A DNA stretch of 64,000 nt from Notolepis coatsorum (GCA_963971535.1 OZ020594.1:116719127-116783126); one strand, 5' to 3'. Shown: positions 22,054 through 32,480, counted from the stretch's first letter. Made by a program: numbers and translations. The notes: generated by a model from the letters alone, not told the origin.

Positions 22054-22339
22054 CATGAATTCATATTTAGTAAGGCTTGAAAAGAGTTGAAAAGATTATT
22101 TCGTTATAGGTTGATTTTTAAGTTATTTTCTTGAGATTTGTCAGATGACTAGGCATAATAAAGCATGTTGAGTAACTTTGGTTATAGATATTATTTTGTT
22201 ATATAAATAATAATTTAAATATACTTAAATTACTAGGCATACTTTAAATATATTAAAATTATAAGGCATCTTTGAGTCAACTTTAAGTATCTTGAGGCTG
22301 TGGGCAGTGTCCTCTTTTTTGGAAATCACAATATGGTCA
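22054..22339. other. AT-rich spacer ending in a possible older hAT terminus
   Basis: No gene. Its last ~30 bp (ggaaatcacaatatggtcac cct) look like a transposon end but no partner was found. Confidence 0.35.
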
Positions 22340-22548
22340 CCCTAGAACAGGGAGGGGCAACTGGCGGCCCGCGGGCCGCATGTGGCCCTCACCAACGCTC
22401 CATGCGGCCCCAGGCCAATATAAAAAAAATTTTATTAAAAAAATTTAAAACAAATTTTTTTCTTTTTTTTTTACTAAGAGGTTGGCAGTCGACTATGGCT
22501 CCTTTCGATCGATTAGTCGACTATTCGACTAATAGGGGTCAGCCCTGG

Positions 22549-22690
22549 TGTGGACATATTCAACGCTGTTGAAAGTGCCGTGCAGCAATATGGGGGGTTT
22601 GATAAACTGTCCGCTGTTGTTACTGATGGAGGACCCGCAATGAAAGGAAAACACACAGGATTCGCCGGGCTTCTAAGGCAGAGTGGCTTC
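22549..22690 (+). pseudogene. hAT transposase catalytic-core fragment
   Basis: About 47 codons including VTDGGPAMKGKHTGFAGLLR, the segment around the second catalytic Asp of GTF2IRD2/ZBED-like hAT transposases. Truncated on both sides. Confidence 0.8.
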
Positions 22691-22699
22691 CCACCCTCC

Positions 22700-23343
22700 A
22701 GAACATTTACAACAAGCGGTGCAGGGGGAAGGCTAAGAGAATTATTAAGGACTCGAGCCACCCGAACAACTGCCTCTTTGAACTGCTGCGGTCAGGCAAG
22801 CGATACCGGAGTCTTAAGGCGAGCACAGAAAGACTCAGAAGAAGCTTCTATCCCCAGGCCATCAGGCTGCTAAACGAACAATAAACACTATGCAACAACC
22901 ATCAAATGCACACAGCACACACACCCACACGCACACACTCACTTAAACAAACAACACACTGCAGCACCCACTCTCCACACTTTAGATCACACAAACACAC
23001 TTTATATTTATTGATAAAGGATTTGCACTACAACTCGTACACCTACTGTAAATTGTACCTAAATTGCACCTCATCCCATTTCTGCCTTGCACTATATAGT
23101 ATTGTATATTAGTACACTGCATAGTATTGTATATTATATGGTAACTCAGTTACGTCTATTCTGCATCGAACATTGTATATGTCTATACTAAACACTGTGA
23201 CCTCGTTTTTGTACTTCTAATTTACATACTATACTATGTTATTTTATTTCATACTTATCTCTGGAGCGTAACAGTAAGAAGCATTTTGTATAAAGGTATT
23301 CTGTACTTCTGTATGACAACTATTAAAGAAACTTGAAACTTGT
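22700..23343 (+). mobile_element. Rex1/CR1-group LINE 3' end, second copy
   Basis: Same coding tail (LLRSGKRYRSLRASTERLRR; FYPQAIRLLNEQ) and 3' UTR as 6162-6807, ending gaaacttgaaacttg. Differences are scattered substitutions and short indels, so the two are separate insertions. Confidence 0.75.
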
Positions 23344-23794
23344 TGAGCAGTGGGCTTTAAGTTCATACATTTATTTTAATAGAAGCCTTAATTATAATTA
23401 GTCATTTTTGTATATATTTGGGTTACACAGCAATACTTTCAAATTCAGCTGTATTTATAAATTCATAAAGTTGAAATTAAGCATTTGAAATGGAATAAAA
23501 ACAAAGTTACAACAAATTATAATAGTTTATATGCCTTATTTATCACATCTATTATGGGCTATTTGAGTGATGGGGTACTACTGGTGGGACTGCCGATAAA
23601 CAATGCGGCCCCCCAGATTGAGTGTGGACATTTAGTGGCTCACCATATACAAAGTTGCCCACCCCTGCCCTAGAATATACAGTCCTTTTTAGTCCAGAGG
23701 TACTATTAAAGGAGCTCCCGTCTATACGGAACTACTGAGCAGTTTGATCCCGTAGATGGACTGGCTGATGCGCCGTTGTACTTGTCTGGTCTGA

Positions 23795-26237
23795 TACGAC
23801 GAAGAAACGACGTAAACTCCATGATCAAAAGTGCAAAAAAGAATTTCATCAATGACAAAACTGAGGAAAACAAAAACAAACCACGTGAACTTTGGAAATT
23901 ACTCAATAATCAACTAGGATGCAGTAAAAAACTTAAAACCAGATTCTCAAACATAAACGTAACATAAAAACGGACAACACGCTCATCACAGAGCTGGATG
24001 TAGCCAATTACTTAAACATTTTCTTCACAAACATAGCCACAACACTGGTAAACAAACTACCCTCCCACTCAGGGCTTTATGGGGTAGAACACATAGTAGC
24101 TTACTACAAAAACCTAGGGGTCAGCAAGGACGACTTCAAGCTGGAAATGGTAACAACAGATGAGGTACTCAATAAACTGAGCGCCCTCCAACCTAACAAG
24201 GCCACTGGCCATGACAACATCCCCTCCAAATTCCTCAGAGACTCAGCAGCCGCCATCACCCCAGTCATCACACACATAATAAACCTCTCCATAAAACAGG
24301 GACACGTCCCCAAGGACTTCAAAATTGCGAGGGTGACCCCTCTGCACAAAAAGGGCAGCAAATTAGACCCAGGCAACTACCGCCCTGTTTCTATTCTCAC
24401 CTCCATCTCGAAAGTCATGGAAAAAATAGTCTACGAACAGGTCGAAAAGTACCTAGCGGAAATAAATCTAATCTACGAATTCCAATCTGGCTTCAGAACA
24501 TCCCACTCCACTGACACATGCCTTCTCTATTTGAATGACCACATCAAACAAGAGGTGGACGCAGGCAAATACTGCGGCATGGTCATGCTGGACCTACAAA
24601 AGGCCTTCGACACTGTCAATCACTCCATTCTGATTGACAAGCTAAAAGCAATTGGTTTTGATAGTCTATCAGTGAGCTGGATGCAATCCTACCTTGAGGG
24701 GAGGGAACAGATGGTGGAGGTAAACGGTACCCTACCCCCCCCCCCCCCTCACAGTGAGCTGTGGTGTTCCACAAGGAAGCATAATAGGACCGCTACTGTT
24801 CCTAATTTATGCAAATGACATGTCGTCAGCTTGTGACTGCAACTTGTTCCTGTTTGCGGACGACTCAGCCCTGCTGGTCTCTGACAAGAACAAGTTACAG
24901 GTTGAAAAAACCCTCAGCTCGGAACTAGGCAAAATCTGCATATGGCTCGCGGATAACAAACTATCATTACACATGGGCAAAACAGAGTCCATTCTCTTCG
25001 GTTCAAATAACAAACTCAGCAAGACCGACGACTTCTCAGTTACAGTGGGTGACAATATTGTCACAAGGAAAGATGAAATTACCTACCTGGGTTCCATCCT
25101 AGAGGCTAATCTCTCCTGTGACAAAATGGCATCCAGTGTAATAAAAAAAGTCAACCAACAAACTCGATTCTTGTACCGGATCTCCTCTCTGGTAAACAAG
25201 AATACCCTGAAGACTCTGGCAGGAGCACTCATTCAAGGGTACTACGACTATGCTTGCACCTCATGGTACCAAAGCACCTCAAAGGCGCTAAAAACAAAAT
25301 TACAAACATCTCAAAACAAACTGGTCAGACTACTGCTTGACCTTACTCCTAGAACCCACCTCACCCCTGCCCACTTTGACAACCTAGGATGGCTTAGAGT
25401 AGACGACAGAGTACAGCAACTTGCAATGGGCCTGGTCTACAAGATACACTACACGACCAAGGTACCCATGTACATGTCAAAATACTTCCCAAAGGTCAGT
25501 GAATACCACGATCACAACACCAGAGGGAGCGCCACAAATCATGTTAAACCCAGATTCGGCTCAAATAAGGGACTAAACACGGTTCGCAATTATGCCACAT
25601 CAATGTGGAACGCCCTACCCAAAGCTGTAAAGGAATGTGGATCACTACCCACTTTCAAAACCACTCTCAAGGGACACCTACGGGAGACTGCAATTCAAAA
25701 CTGGCCCCTGTAAATGTCCTAACCCAACCCCCTCCAATGTACAGTCATTTACCTAGTATGGTTGTCAATAGTCCAATGTACAATTTTGCTTGTTTGTACA
25801 GTGTCTCCCCCCCCCCCCCTCAATGTACAGTTTTGCTTGTTTATACAGTGTTTTCCCCCCCCCCCCCCCTAATGTAAATTACCCAGTATGGTTGACAATA
25901 TCCCAATGTACCCAACCCCCCCCCATACAACCTCCTCCAATGTACAGTTTCTACGTCAAATGTATATACTCCCTTTTCTTGACTCCTTCTGTATCACAAA
26001 CAGTACTGTATTTGCAAATCTGGTATGTCATAAATGTATAGATGTAGCAGTACTGAATATCTGTATGTCATGTATGTCATATATGTCCTGATGAATTGAA
26101 AATGGGGGACCCTGATGTAAACAAGACGAAAGTCTTTCTCTGGTCTGCATCCACTTAACAATTGTGTGTATTGAGCTGTACTGTATTGTACCCATTCTGC
26201 AATCTGTTAATAAAGTTTTCAATCAATCAATCAATCA
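23795..26237 (+). mobile_element. L2-type LINE, 5'-truncated, with (CAAT)n tail
   Basis: Begins inside the region before RT (RRNDVNSMIKSAKKNFIND), continues through RT, and ends in a caatcaatcaatcaat tail at 26217-26235. The 3' UTR (25714-26216) is full of C-runs with imperfect ~60-bp repeats (aatgtacagttttgcttgtt). A fuller copy of the same family is 43537-48075. Confidence 0.92.
24147..25713 (+). pseudogene. L2 reverse transcriptase (frameshifted)
   Basis: Two overlapping open pieces (24147-24818 and 24754-25713) join at a run of 14 C's at 24737, where the frame slips. Motifs in order: NKATGHDNIPSKFLRD, HKKGSKLDPGNYRPVSIL, LDLQKAFDTVNHSIL, SCGVPQGSIIGPLLFLIY, and the catalytic LFADDSALLVSD near 24855, then the C-terminal domain ending RNYATSMWNALPKAVKE. 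An earlier frameshift separates 23776-23967. Target-primed reverse transcription in life; dead here. Confidence 0.92.
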
Positions 26238-26239
26238 AC

Positions 26240-26539
26240 CAAACAGTCCTTTGTCCCAATGATACATGCAGGCCGCTTTACTTGGAAAATGGAAAAATTT
26301 ATTTTCCCTCACCGTGCCAACAGAATGTCTTCTTAAACTGATTAAATAATAATGAATACAATAACTAATTACATACAAACATTTCGACCTGTGACCTGCG
26401 TCGTGCGTGCGGTCAAAAACCATTGCCCTTTCCGGGTCAAAACTCCTCCTCATACAGGTGTACCTGACGCTTAAATAAAAGAAGCGCCACCCCCTGGTCA
26501 CATAAATCCACTGCACATTAAATCCATTTTGGCCGTTAC
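26240..26539 (-). repeat. BEL/Pao 3' LTR
   Basis: On the minus strand starts TGTAACGGCCAAAATGG right after a purine-rich tract (aggggccggag, 26540-26551). It lies downstream of the integrase ORF in element order. Its left limit merges with the L2 tail at 26237. A TATA-like and poly(A) signal (aataaa region near 26475) are present. The partner LTR is not in the window. Confidence 0.6.
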
Positions 26540-27043
26540 ACTCCGGCCCCTAATTGTTAAGGCAGGCAGACATAACAATTCAAAAATAAATAAACAAAAC
26601 AAATAAGAGCCAAAACATGTTATGGATTAAGTGCATCTACATTCTATGAACCAAACACAGTTTTGTCACCGGCCTTACAATGGTGCTACTTTTAGGGGCG
26701 GTCAGGTGGTGTAACGGAGATTGCGTTCATCACCAACCCCGGAGACGCTGGATTTGCCTGTTCGAATCCAGCTCACAGCTCCGGGGTTGTCACCAGCTTG
26801 GCTGGCCGTTCACACTAATACAATTGGCAGTATTAGAGGGTGGGAGAAGCTGGCGGGGTGGGTCCGGGTCGTTGTAAACAGTGACTCCTACAGTTTAATC
26901 GGGGCGCCTGCTAAGCGCAGATAGGATCTAAGTGGGATAGTGTGATCCTTCCACGCGCTACGCCCTCTCAGTGAGAATCCGCGCTGCCAGGTGAAAAGAA
27001 GCGGTTGATTGGCTGGACGTGTGTCGGAGGAAGCACGTGGTAG

Positions 27044-27415
27044 TAGGGCGGGCCATACTTTTTTTTTTTTGGAAAATCAATCGAGTGGGGTGTCTAAAAT
27101 ACGTGTTTTCTTGTGGGGAATTCAAATATGGGATTATTTTTCTAATCGGATAACTCCTACCTACATTGTTTTGGATTTCAAAATGGCCGATTTGACCATT
27201 TTTCACCCCATGGCCATACATGGATGCCAACATGAATCTGAAGGAAATCATAACATGCAAGGTGTCTAAATGATGTGTTTCTTAATGGGGAATTCAAATA
27301 TGAGTTCATTTTTGGGATAGAATAACTCTAACCTACATAATTTTGGATTTCAAAATGGCCGATTTTACCATTTTTCACCCCTTGGCCATACATGGATGCC
27401 AACATGAATCTGAAC
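27044..27415 (+). repeat. Left TIR arm, two sub-blocks
   Basis: Block 1 is 27044-27260, block 2 is 27261-27415. Both contain tttggatttcaaaatggccg and ttttcaccccntggccatac. Block 2 is cut by the start of the coding region. Confidence 0.9.
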
Positions 27416-29215
27416 ATTAACTGTTGCTGCAGCAAAGACAAAAAGATTCCTGTGAAAGATATTGCCTACATCAAGGGACAGAGGGAAAAGGTTGGAAGTA
27501 AAGGACCACACCAAATGGCTGGAGCTGATCTGCCTGAGCACAAGAGACAGGTGAAAACATTGGAAAGGCAGGGGATGGAAAAGAAGGCAGAGAAAAGGAG
27601 AAGGGGCAAAGAAGAAAGCTTTGCAGCAGCAGACAAGGTTGCCAGGAAGGATTTTGAGAGCTTCCTTACAGTCCCTGAAGTTGAGCTCATTCCTGAAACT
27701 GACCCTGCAGCTTCAGCAAAGCTACGGAAAAATTATGATGAGATTCCAAACATCGCCCTTGCTAGTGTAAGGTATGGCATAGGTCTAAGGCCAACTGCAG
27801 CTATAGCAACTGCAGCTCTGATTGATGCAGGACTCATCTTAGAAGATGACACAAGTAAAGTGATTGATAAGAACAAGGTTAAGAGAGCACAAGAAAAGTT
27901 GATGCAAGAGCTGGGGGAAGAGTTTGAGGAGAAGTGCAGGGAGGAGGGGGGGATCTCCTGTATCCTCTTTGATGGGCGGATTGACATGACCAATGTGATG
28001 ATGGAAGCTGAGGGCAGTGACCAATCTTTTCCTGCAAAGATCAAGGAAGAACACTATAGTGTTGCTAGTGAGCCTGGCAGCAACTATCTGTTCCACTTTA
28101 CACCAGAGAAAGCAACTAAAGAGGAGTCCCATGCAGAGAAGATTGCTAAGGTCCTGTTTGCCTGGCTGAAAGAGAGAGGTTCTGATAAGACCTTGTGGGC
28201 CATTGGAGGAGACTCGACCAATGTCAACACTGGAGTGAAGGCAGGTGTAATGCGGAAGCTGGAGCTGCACCTGGGGAGAAAGCTGGTCTGGTTGGTGTGC
28301 AACCTGCACACTGGTGAACTTCCACTGCGCCGTCTCATTGTTGAAGTTGATGGGGCTACTCTGTCAGACAACAAATTGTCTGGGCCAATAGGACAGCTCC
28401 TTGATTCTGTTACAGACTTGGAGATCAATCCTAACTTCACCAGGATCTTTCTTGGCCCTCCGCTGATCAAGCTGCCTGAGAAGATCATTCAAGATCTCTC
28501 AACTGATCAACACTATGGCTATAAGCTGGTCTGTGCAATCAGGGATGTGCTTTCTGCAAGGCTGGCTCTGCTGGAGATTGGACCGGTAAACCACAGCCGC
28601 TGGCTCACCACAGCAAACAGACTCCTCAGGCTCTGGGTGTCAAAGCATCAACTTAAAAGAAAGAACCTGAATAATCTACAATGCATTGTGGAATTCATCA
28701 TTGGAGTGTATTATCCATGTTGGTTCAACATGAAGGTCAAACACTCCTGGATCGAAGGGCCTAGGCACATCCTGTTTCAGCTGGACTGCCTCAAGTCTCA
28801 GAGGAAGGAGGTGCTGGATGTTGTGATGCCAACTGTGAGAAGATCTGCTTGGTATGCCCACAGTGAAGCCATCCTCCAAACACTGCTGTGCTCTGAGGAT
28901 CAAAAAGAGAGAATTGAGGGGGTGGAGAGAATCCTGGCCATCAGGGGAGAGGGGGATCCAGACACTCAGCTGGGAGACTCCTGTGTCAGGATCAGAAGAA
29001 CACCTCACATCAATAGTGACGCTTCCAGCATTGGTGGCTTAATCAGCTGGTCAGAAGATGTGTCAGAGCCACCTCTCACCTGCTCCCTAAGCACCTCCGA
29101 GGTGAAGAACTTCATCAACACCCCCATGGAGGTTCTCGACTGGCCTTGCCACACACAAAGCATCGAGAGGGTTGTTAAAATGGTGACTGAGGCCTCTGCT
29201 AAGTACTTTTCATAA
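27392..29215 (+). CDS. Transposase-like protein of the long-TIR element, RNase-H fold (607 aa)
   Basis: N-terminal ~90 residues are basic and charged (KKAEKRRRGKEE at 64-75). The likely DDE/RNase-H core runs from a first Asp in CILFDGRIDMT (D194), to IGGDSTNVNTG (D274), to a CxxH motif in VCNLHTGELPLR (C303, H306), to a terminal CHTQSIERVVKMVTEAS (E592). HSRWLTTANRLLRLW (401-415) lies in the inserted helical region. A CxxH after the second Asp is known from hAT and Mutator-like transposases, but I cannot assign it to either. Similar uncharacterised proteins occur in invertebrate and fish genomes as I recall. The ATG lies inside the left TIR, so the true start may differ (an acceptor-like ttgctgcag is at 27424-27432). 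The TAA at 29213 looks premature. Confidence 0.75.
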   Translation: MDANMNLNINCCCSKDKKIPVKDIAYIKGQREKVGSKGPHQMAGADLPEHKRQVKTLERQGMEKKAEKRRRGKEESFAAADKVARKDFESFLTVPEVELIPETDPAASAKLRKNYDEIPNIALASVRYGIGLRPTAAIATAALIDAGLILEDDTSKVIDKNKVKRAQEKLMQELGEEFEEKCREEGGISCILFDGRIDMTNVMMEAEGSDQSFPAKIKEEHYSVASEPGSNYLFHFTPEKATKEESHAEKIAKVLFAWLKERGSDKTLWAIGGDSTNVNTGVKAGVMRKLELHLGRKLVWLVCNLHTGELPLRRLIVEVDGATLSDNKLSGPIGQLLDSVTDLEINPNFTRIFLGPPLIKLPEKIIQDLSTDQHYGYKLVCAIRDVLSARLALLEIGPVNHSRWLTTANRLLRLWVSKHQLKRKNLNNLQCIVEFIIGVYYPCWFNMKVKHSWIEGPRHILFQLDCLKSQRKEVLDVVMPTVRRSAWYAHSEAILQTLLCSEDQKERIEGVERILAIRGEGDPDTQLGDSCVRIRRTPHINSDASSIGGLISWSEDVSEPPLTCSLSTSEVKNFINTPMEVLDWPCHTQSIERVVKMVTEASAKYFS

Positions 29216-29330
29216 GAAAAAAGGGATGGAGGGATCAGGGCTCAGGAGACCAGCAGGAGGCTGATGTCCAAGAATGAATCCAAGCAGGACTTGTGCAACC
29301 TGATCAAATTTAAGAAGATAGATGATTGAT
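29216..29330 (+). pseudogene. In-frame C-terminal continuation after the TAA
   Basis: Reading on in the same frame gives EKRDGGIRAQETSRRLMSKN..LIKFKKIDD* with a stop at 29328-29330. The extension reads like the end of the same protein family, so the TAA at 29213 probably truncates ~37 residues. Confidence 0.6.
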
Positions 29331-29354
29331 GGAGCCCCATGGATTTTCTCAATA

Positions 29355-29570
29355 GGCTACATTGAGACGTTTGTTAAAATGGTTACAGAGGTTTCTGCTG
29401 AGTAGTTCTGGAAAGAGCTCACCTATTTATGGCTGACGTTGACTTTAAGTTTGTGTTTGTAGGTTGGTGGCTAAAGCAGTACAGTAGGAGATCTTGCCAT
29501 CCAAGAATGAGTCCAATCAAGATATTGGAACCTGGCAAAGTTCAAGAAGTCAGGAAATCGAGATTTAGCA
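29355..29570 (+). repeat. Diverged duplicate of the transposase 3' coding segment
   Basis: acattgagacgtttgttaaa atggttacagaggtttctgc parallels catcgagagggttgttaaaatggtgactgaggcctctgc at 29160; ccaagaatgagtccaa parallels 29268-29284 (ccaagaatgaatccaa). It contains stops and is a relic. Confidence 0.7.
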
Positions 29571-29744
29571 CTTAGGTGTTTGTGTGCATTACAAATACAA
29601 TTTATTATTGTTAGTATTATTATTATTGATCTTTGGAGTTGTATCCAGTTATATACAGTTCACTTGTTAATAAATTTGATGGCTTTGTCATTATAAATGA
29701 TTTCCCATATATTTTTTATCTTTGCAATTTTGTAATACAATACC

Positions 29745-30255
29745 AATGGGTTCAAATGGTAAAATCAGCCATTTTGAAATCCAAGATTATGCAGGTTATA
29801 TTTATCCTATCCCAAAAATGACCTCATATTTGAATTCCCCATTAAGAAACACATCATTTAGACATATTGCATGTTAGGAATTCCTTCAGATTCATGTTAT
29901 CATCCATGTATGGCCAAGGGGTGAAAAATGGTAAAATCGGCCATTTTGAAATCCAAAATGATGTAGGTTAGAGTTATCCTATCCCAAAAATGAACTCATA
30001 TTTGAATTCCCCATTAAGAAACACATCATTTAGACACCTTGCATGTTAGGATTTCCTTAAGATTCATGTTGGCATCCATGTATGGCCAAGGGGTGAAAAA
30101 TGGTCAAATCGGCCATTTTGAAATCCAAAACAATGTAGGTAGGAGTTATCCGATTGTAAAAATAATCCCATATTTGAATTCCCCACAAAAAAACACGTAT
30201 TTTAGACACCCCACTCGATTGATTTTCCAAAAAAAATAAAGTATGGCCCGCCCTA
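29745..30255 (-). repeat. Right TIR arm, three sub-blocks
   Basis: Reading inward: block 1 30039-30255, block 2 ~29867-30038, block 3 ~29745-29866. Block spacing is ~172 bp (cacatcatttagaca at 29850 and 30022). Block 3 has no counterpart at the left end. Confidence 0.88.
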
Positions 30256-30435
30256 ACGTGGTAGCCTCCACTCTCCCAGACCGACTGTGGGGGGTAAGTG
30301 CGCAGCGACCAGGAAGGGGATTGGGAATTGGCATAACGACTAACATTGGGATGGGAGAAAATTGGAGGAAAAAGGAGGGGGGAAAAGATAAAAAAAAAAA
30401 AAAAGAAACAATGGTGCTACTTTTAGTCTGCAATT

Positions 30436-31316
30436 TCACAGAACGCACCAGACCTTGTTTGTCTGGAAAGACCTCCAGAACCCTGCCAAGTGGCCAGGGC
30501 CCACAAGGAGCTGAAGAGTCCATGATGACCACAATATCACCAGCTGCCAAACTCCTTTTCCTCCGGTTCCACTTTTGCCTCTCTTGAAGCAAGGGCAAGT
30601 ACTCACGTACCCATCTTTTCCAAAAAAAGATCTGAAAGATACTGGACTTGCCACCATCGTCTTCTTACATACTGGTCATGTGGATCGAACACTCCAGGTG
30701 GCAAAGCTGGTTTACCCTTCAAGAAAAAAAGATGGTTCGGTGTAAGTGGCTCCAGGTCGTTGGGATCATCCGAGAGTTTGGTTATTGGACGGTCATTCAA
30801 AATGGCCTCCACTTCACAGAACACTGTATGATGTCCATCATCATCCAACCTCTGCTGACGTAGGACAGAACTGAGAACCCTTCTCACCAGGCGGATCATC
30901 CATTCCCAGACGCCACCGTGATGTGAACCTGCTGGTGGATTAAAGCTCCAACGGATTCCAACTTGTGCCAGAACTCCATGAATCTTGTCTTGATTCAAAA
31001 CGGCCAGAGCCTCCTTCAGTTTTCGTTCTGACCCAATGAAATTGGTACCATTATCGGACCGTAAGTGCGCCACTTGTCCTCTCCTGCTGATAAAACGCCT
31101 CAGAGCATTGATGCATGCGTCTGTGTCCAATGACACCGCTACCTCCAGATGGATGGCCCTGCTTGCCATACAGGTAAATATGACTCCGTACCTCTTACAG
31201 GTTGATCTTCCTTTCTTCACTTCGACTGGTCCAAAGTAATCTACCCCTGTGTTGGTAAAAGGTGGTAGGTCAGGAAGGATTCTGTCTGCTGGAAGATCTG
31301 CCATCTTTTGCTCCAC
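30436..31316 (-). pseudogene. BEL/Pao integrase
   Basis: Starts in the linker EQKMADLPADRILPDLPPFT, then the DDE core: VDYFGPVEVK, LRSDNGTNF (second Asp), and the region up to the catalytic Glu in NPPAGSHHGGVWEWMIRLVR. It ends with EVEAILNDRPITKLSDDP and WQVQYLSDLFLEK. A frameshift near 30610 moves the C-terminus (LAAGDIVVIMDSSAPCGPWP; PLGRVLEVFPDKQGLVRSV) into another frame. The zinc-binding HHCC domain upstream is lost. Confidence 0.9.
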
Positions 31317-32007
31317 TGCTCTGCCATTGTAGCGTTTGCAAAAGCTGTACGTTGGACAAATATGGCCATTCCGACAGTTCTTCAGGTGTCACCATGTTCT
31401 CAGCCGTGACTGGCATTTTCTTCTGTGTGAGAACTTCCGGAAGAACATAAAAGTCATCGCTGTCCAAATCAGCTATCTCCAACCCAGTCAAGGAGTAAGC
31501 TGGAACAACTGTCTCTTGCCCCATGGTGCTCAACAGGAAGTTGGTTCTTCTGCCTGTGATATTCAGCCTCTGCATTAGGTGTTCGGAGCAGAATGTGGCT
31601 GAGCTACCAGGGTCTAAGAAGGCGTAGGTTTGTATGATGGTATTTCCTTTTGCTGCTTTCACACATACAGGGAGAATGGATAACACACACCGGTCCTTAC
31701 CGGCCCCTGTATGTCCACATGTTTGCAGTGAAGTTGGTTGCTTATTGGATGGTTCCTTTAACTGTTCTGGAGAAGATGGTTGCCTTTTGATGTGAAGCAG
31801 GGTGGGGTGAGTTTGACCACAGACTTTACATATCAAGCGCCTTTCGCAATCTCTGCTCATGTGACCAACGCATAAGCATGCAAAGCAAACTCCCTTTTCC
31901 CTCAGAAAGTGTATTTTCTCCTTGTGCCTCTTTTCCTGAAGTTTTTTGCACTCCTCCAATGAGTGACTGCGAGCACAGAAAAGGCATCCAGCTCTCCTAG
32001 CATTCAT
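31270..32007 (-). pseudogene. BEL/Pao gag C-terminus and aspartic protease
   Basis: Cys/His-rich knuckles (CLFCARSHSLEECKKL, CFACLCVGHMSRDCERR, CKVCGQTHPTLLH) precede an aspartic protease whose active site is here FLDPGSSATFCSEHL. The frame then runs at ~31330 into integrase sequence in another frame, which marks the deletion joint. Confidence 0.9.
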
Positions 32008-32010
32008 TGT

Positions 32011-32480
32011 ACCTGATGTTGGTGATGTCAGCTCCTTGGCTCATTTTACTCTGTTGGGTGGATATGATTTAAACCTGGTGAGAGATTTTGTGCCAACCAC
32101 ACCAGAATTTGGATCCTGTATGTCGCCAAACAGCCATAATTCTAAACGTGAGTGATCTATGGGCTTGATCTCACATGCCAACACAAAGATAAGCACTTTG
32201 GACAAGCATACGTAAAATAAATAACCCATGTTGATCATAAGACTTGATGAATGTTGAAGATTGTGAATACAGAAGTTTTCCTTGTTATTTTGGTTGAGTT
32301 TAACGAGGTGGAAGACAACAGTGATTTGTCGTGTAAGAGTGAGAAGCCATTGGTAACGGAAGACGACAGTGGTTTATCGTGTAAGAGTAAGAGGACGAGT
32401 AAGAGTAATAGTAATAGTAAGAGTACGAGTATGAGTAAGGAGTAAGAGTGTAAGAATTAATAGGTCATTGGCAACCGAGG
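32011..32480. other. Unassigned sequence with (AGT)-rich microsatellite
   Basis: No gene recognised. 32385-32450 is an imperfect agtaagagt/aagagtaatagt run. May include the Pao 5' internal region at its left, but no LTR was seen. Confidence 0.4.

Larger units (their letters stand above)
22348..23667 (+). mobile_element. hAT (Buster-like ends) holding transposase fragment and a LINE insert, TSD CCCTAGAA
   Basis: CAGGGAGGGGCAACT at the left and AGTTGCCCACCCCTG at the right are inverted repeats; CCCTAGAA flanks at 22340-22347 and 23668-23675. Inside, 22549-22690 encodes VDIFNAVESAVQQYGGFDKL and AVVTDGGPAMKGKHTGFAGL, a hAT transposase catalytic-core piece (TDGAPAMxG-type). It is then interrupted by a Rex-like LINE end at 22700-23343. 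Another family member is 21403-22045. Confidence 0.9.
27044..30255 (+). mobile_element. DNA transposon with long compound TIRs and 9-bp TSD, superfamily unassigned
   Basis: Ends TAGGGCGGGCCATAC / GTATGGCCCGCCCTA; the 9-bp ACGTGGTAG is duplicated at 27035-27043 and 30256-30264, inside a SINE. The inverted repeats are long: the left arm (27044-27415) is two ~170-215-bp related blocks, the right arm (29745-30255) is three. Each block carries ggggaattcaaatatg and ggatttcaaaatggc. Arms match each other at well over 90% by eye, so it is fairly young. One long ORF is present. A 9-bp TSD with long TIRs recalls Mutator-like elements, but the protein does not look like a typical MULE transposase. Confidence 0.88.
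26696..30407 (+). mobile_element. tRNA-derived SINE split by a DNA transposon
   Basis: Flanked by a 19-bp target duplication (acaatggtgctacttttag at 26677-26695 and 30408-30426), as made by LINE machinery. The head has A-box-like tggtgtaacgg and B-box gttcgaatcc. It ends in an A-rich tail (30389-30407). The SINE proper is 26696-27043 plus 30265-30407, about 490 bp. Related copies are 21074-21296 and, more distantly, 37307-37785. Confidence 0.92.
26240..32010 (-). mobile_element. BEL/Pao LTR retrotransposon, RT deleted, nested insertions
   Basis: Leftward order: zinc knuckles and protease (31270-32007), integrase (30436-31316), 3' LTR (26240-26539). Reverse transcriptase and RNase H are absent, so an internal deletion joins protease to integrase. 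A SINE (26696-30407), with a DNA transposon in it, sits between integrase and LTR. Confidence 0.85.
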
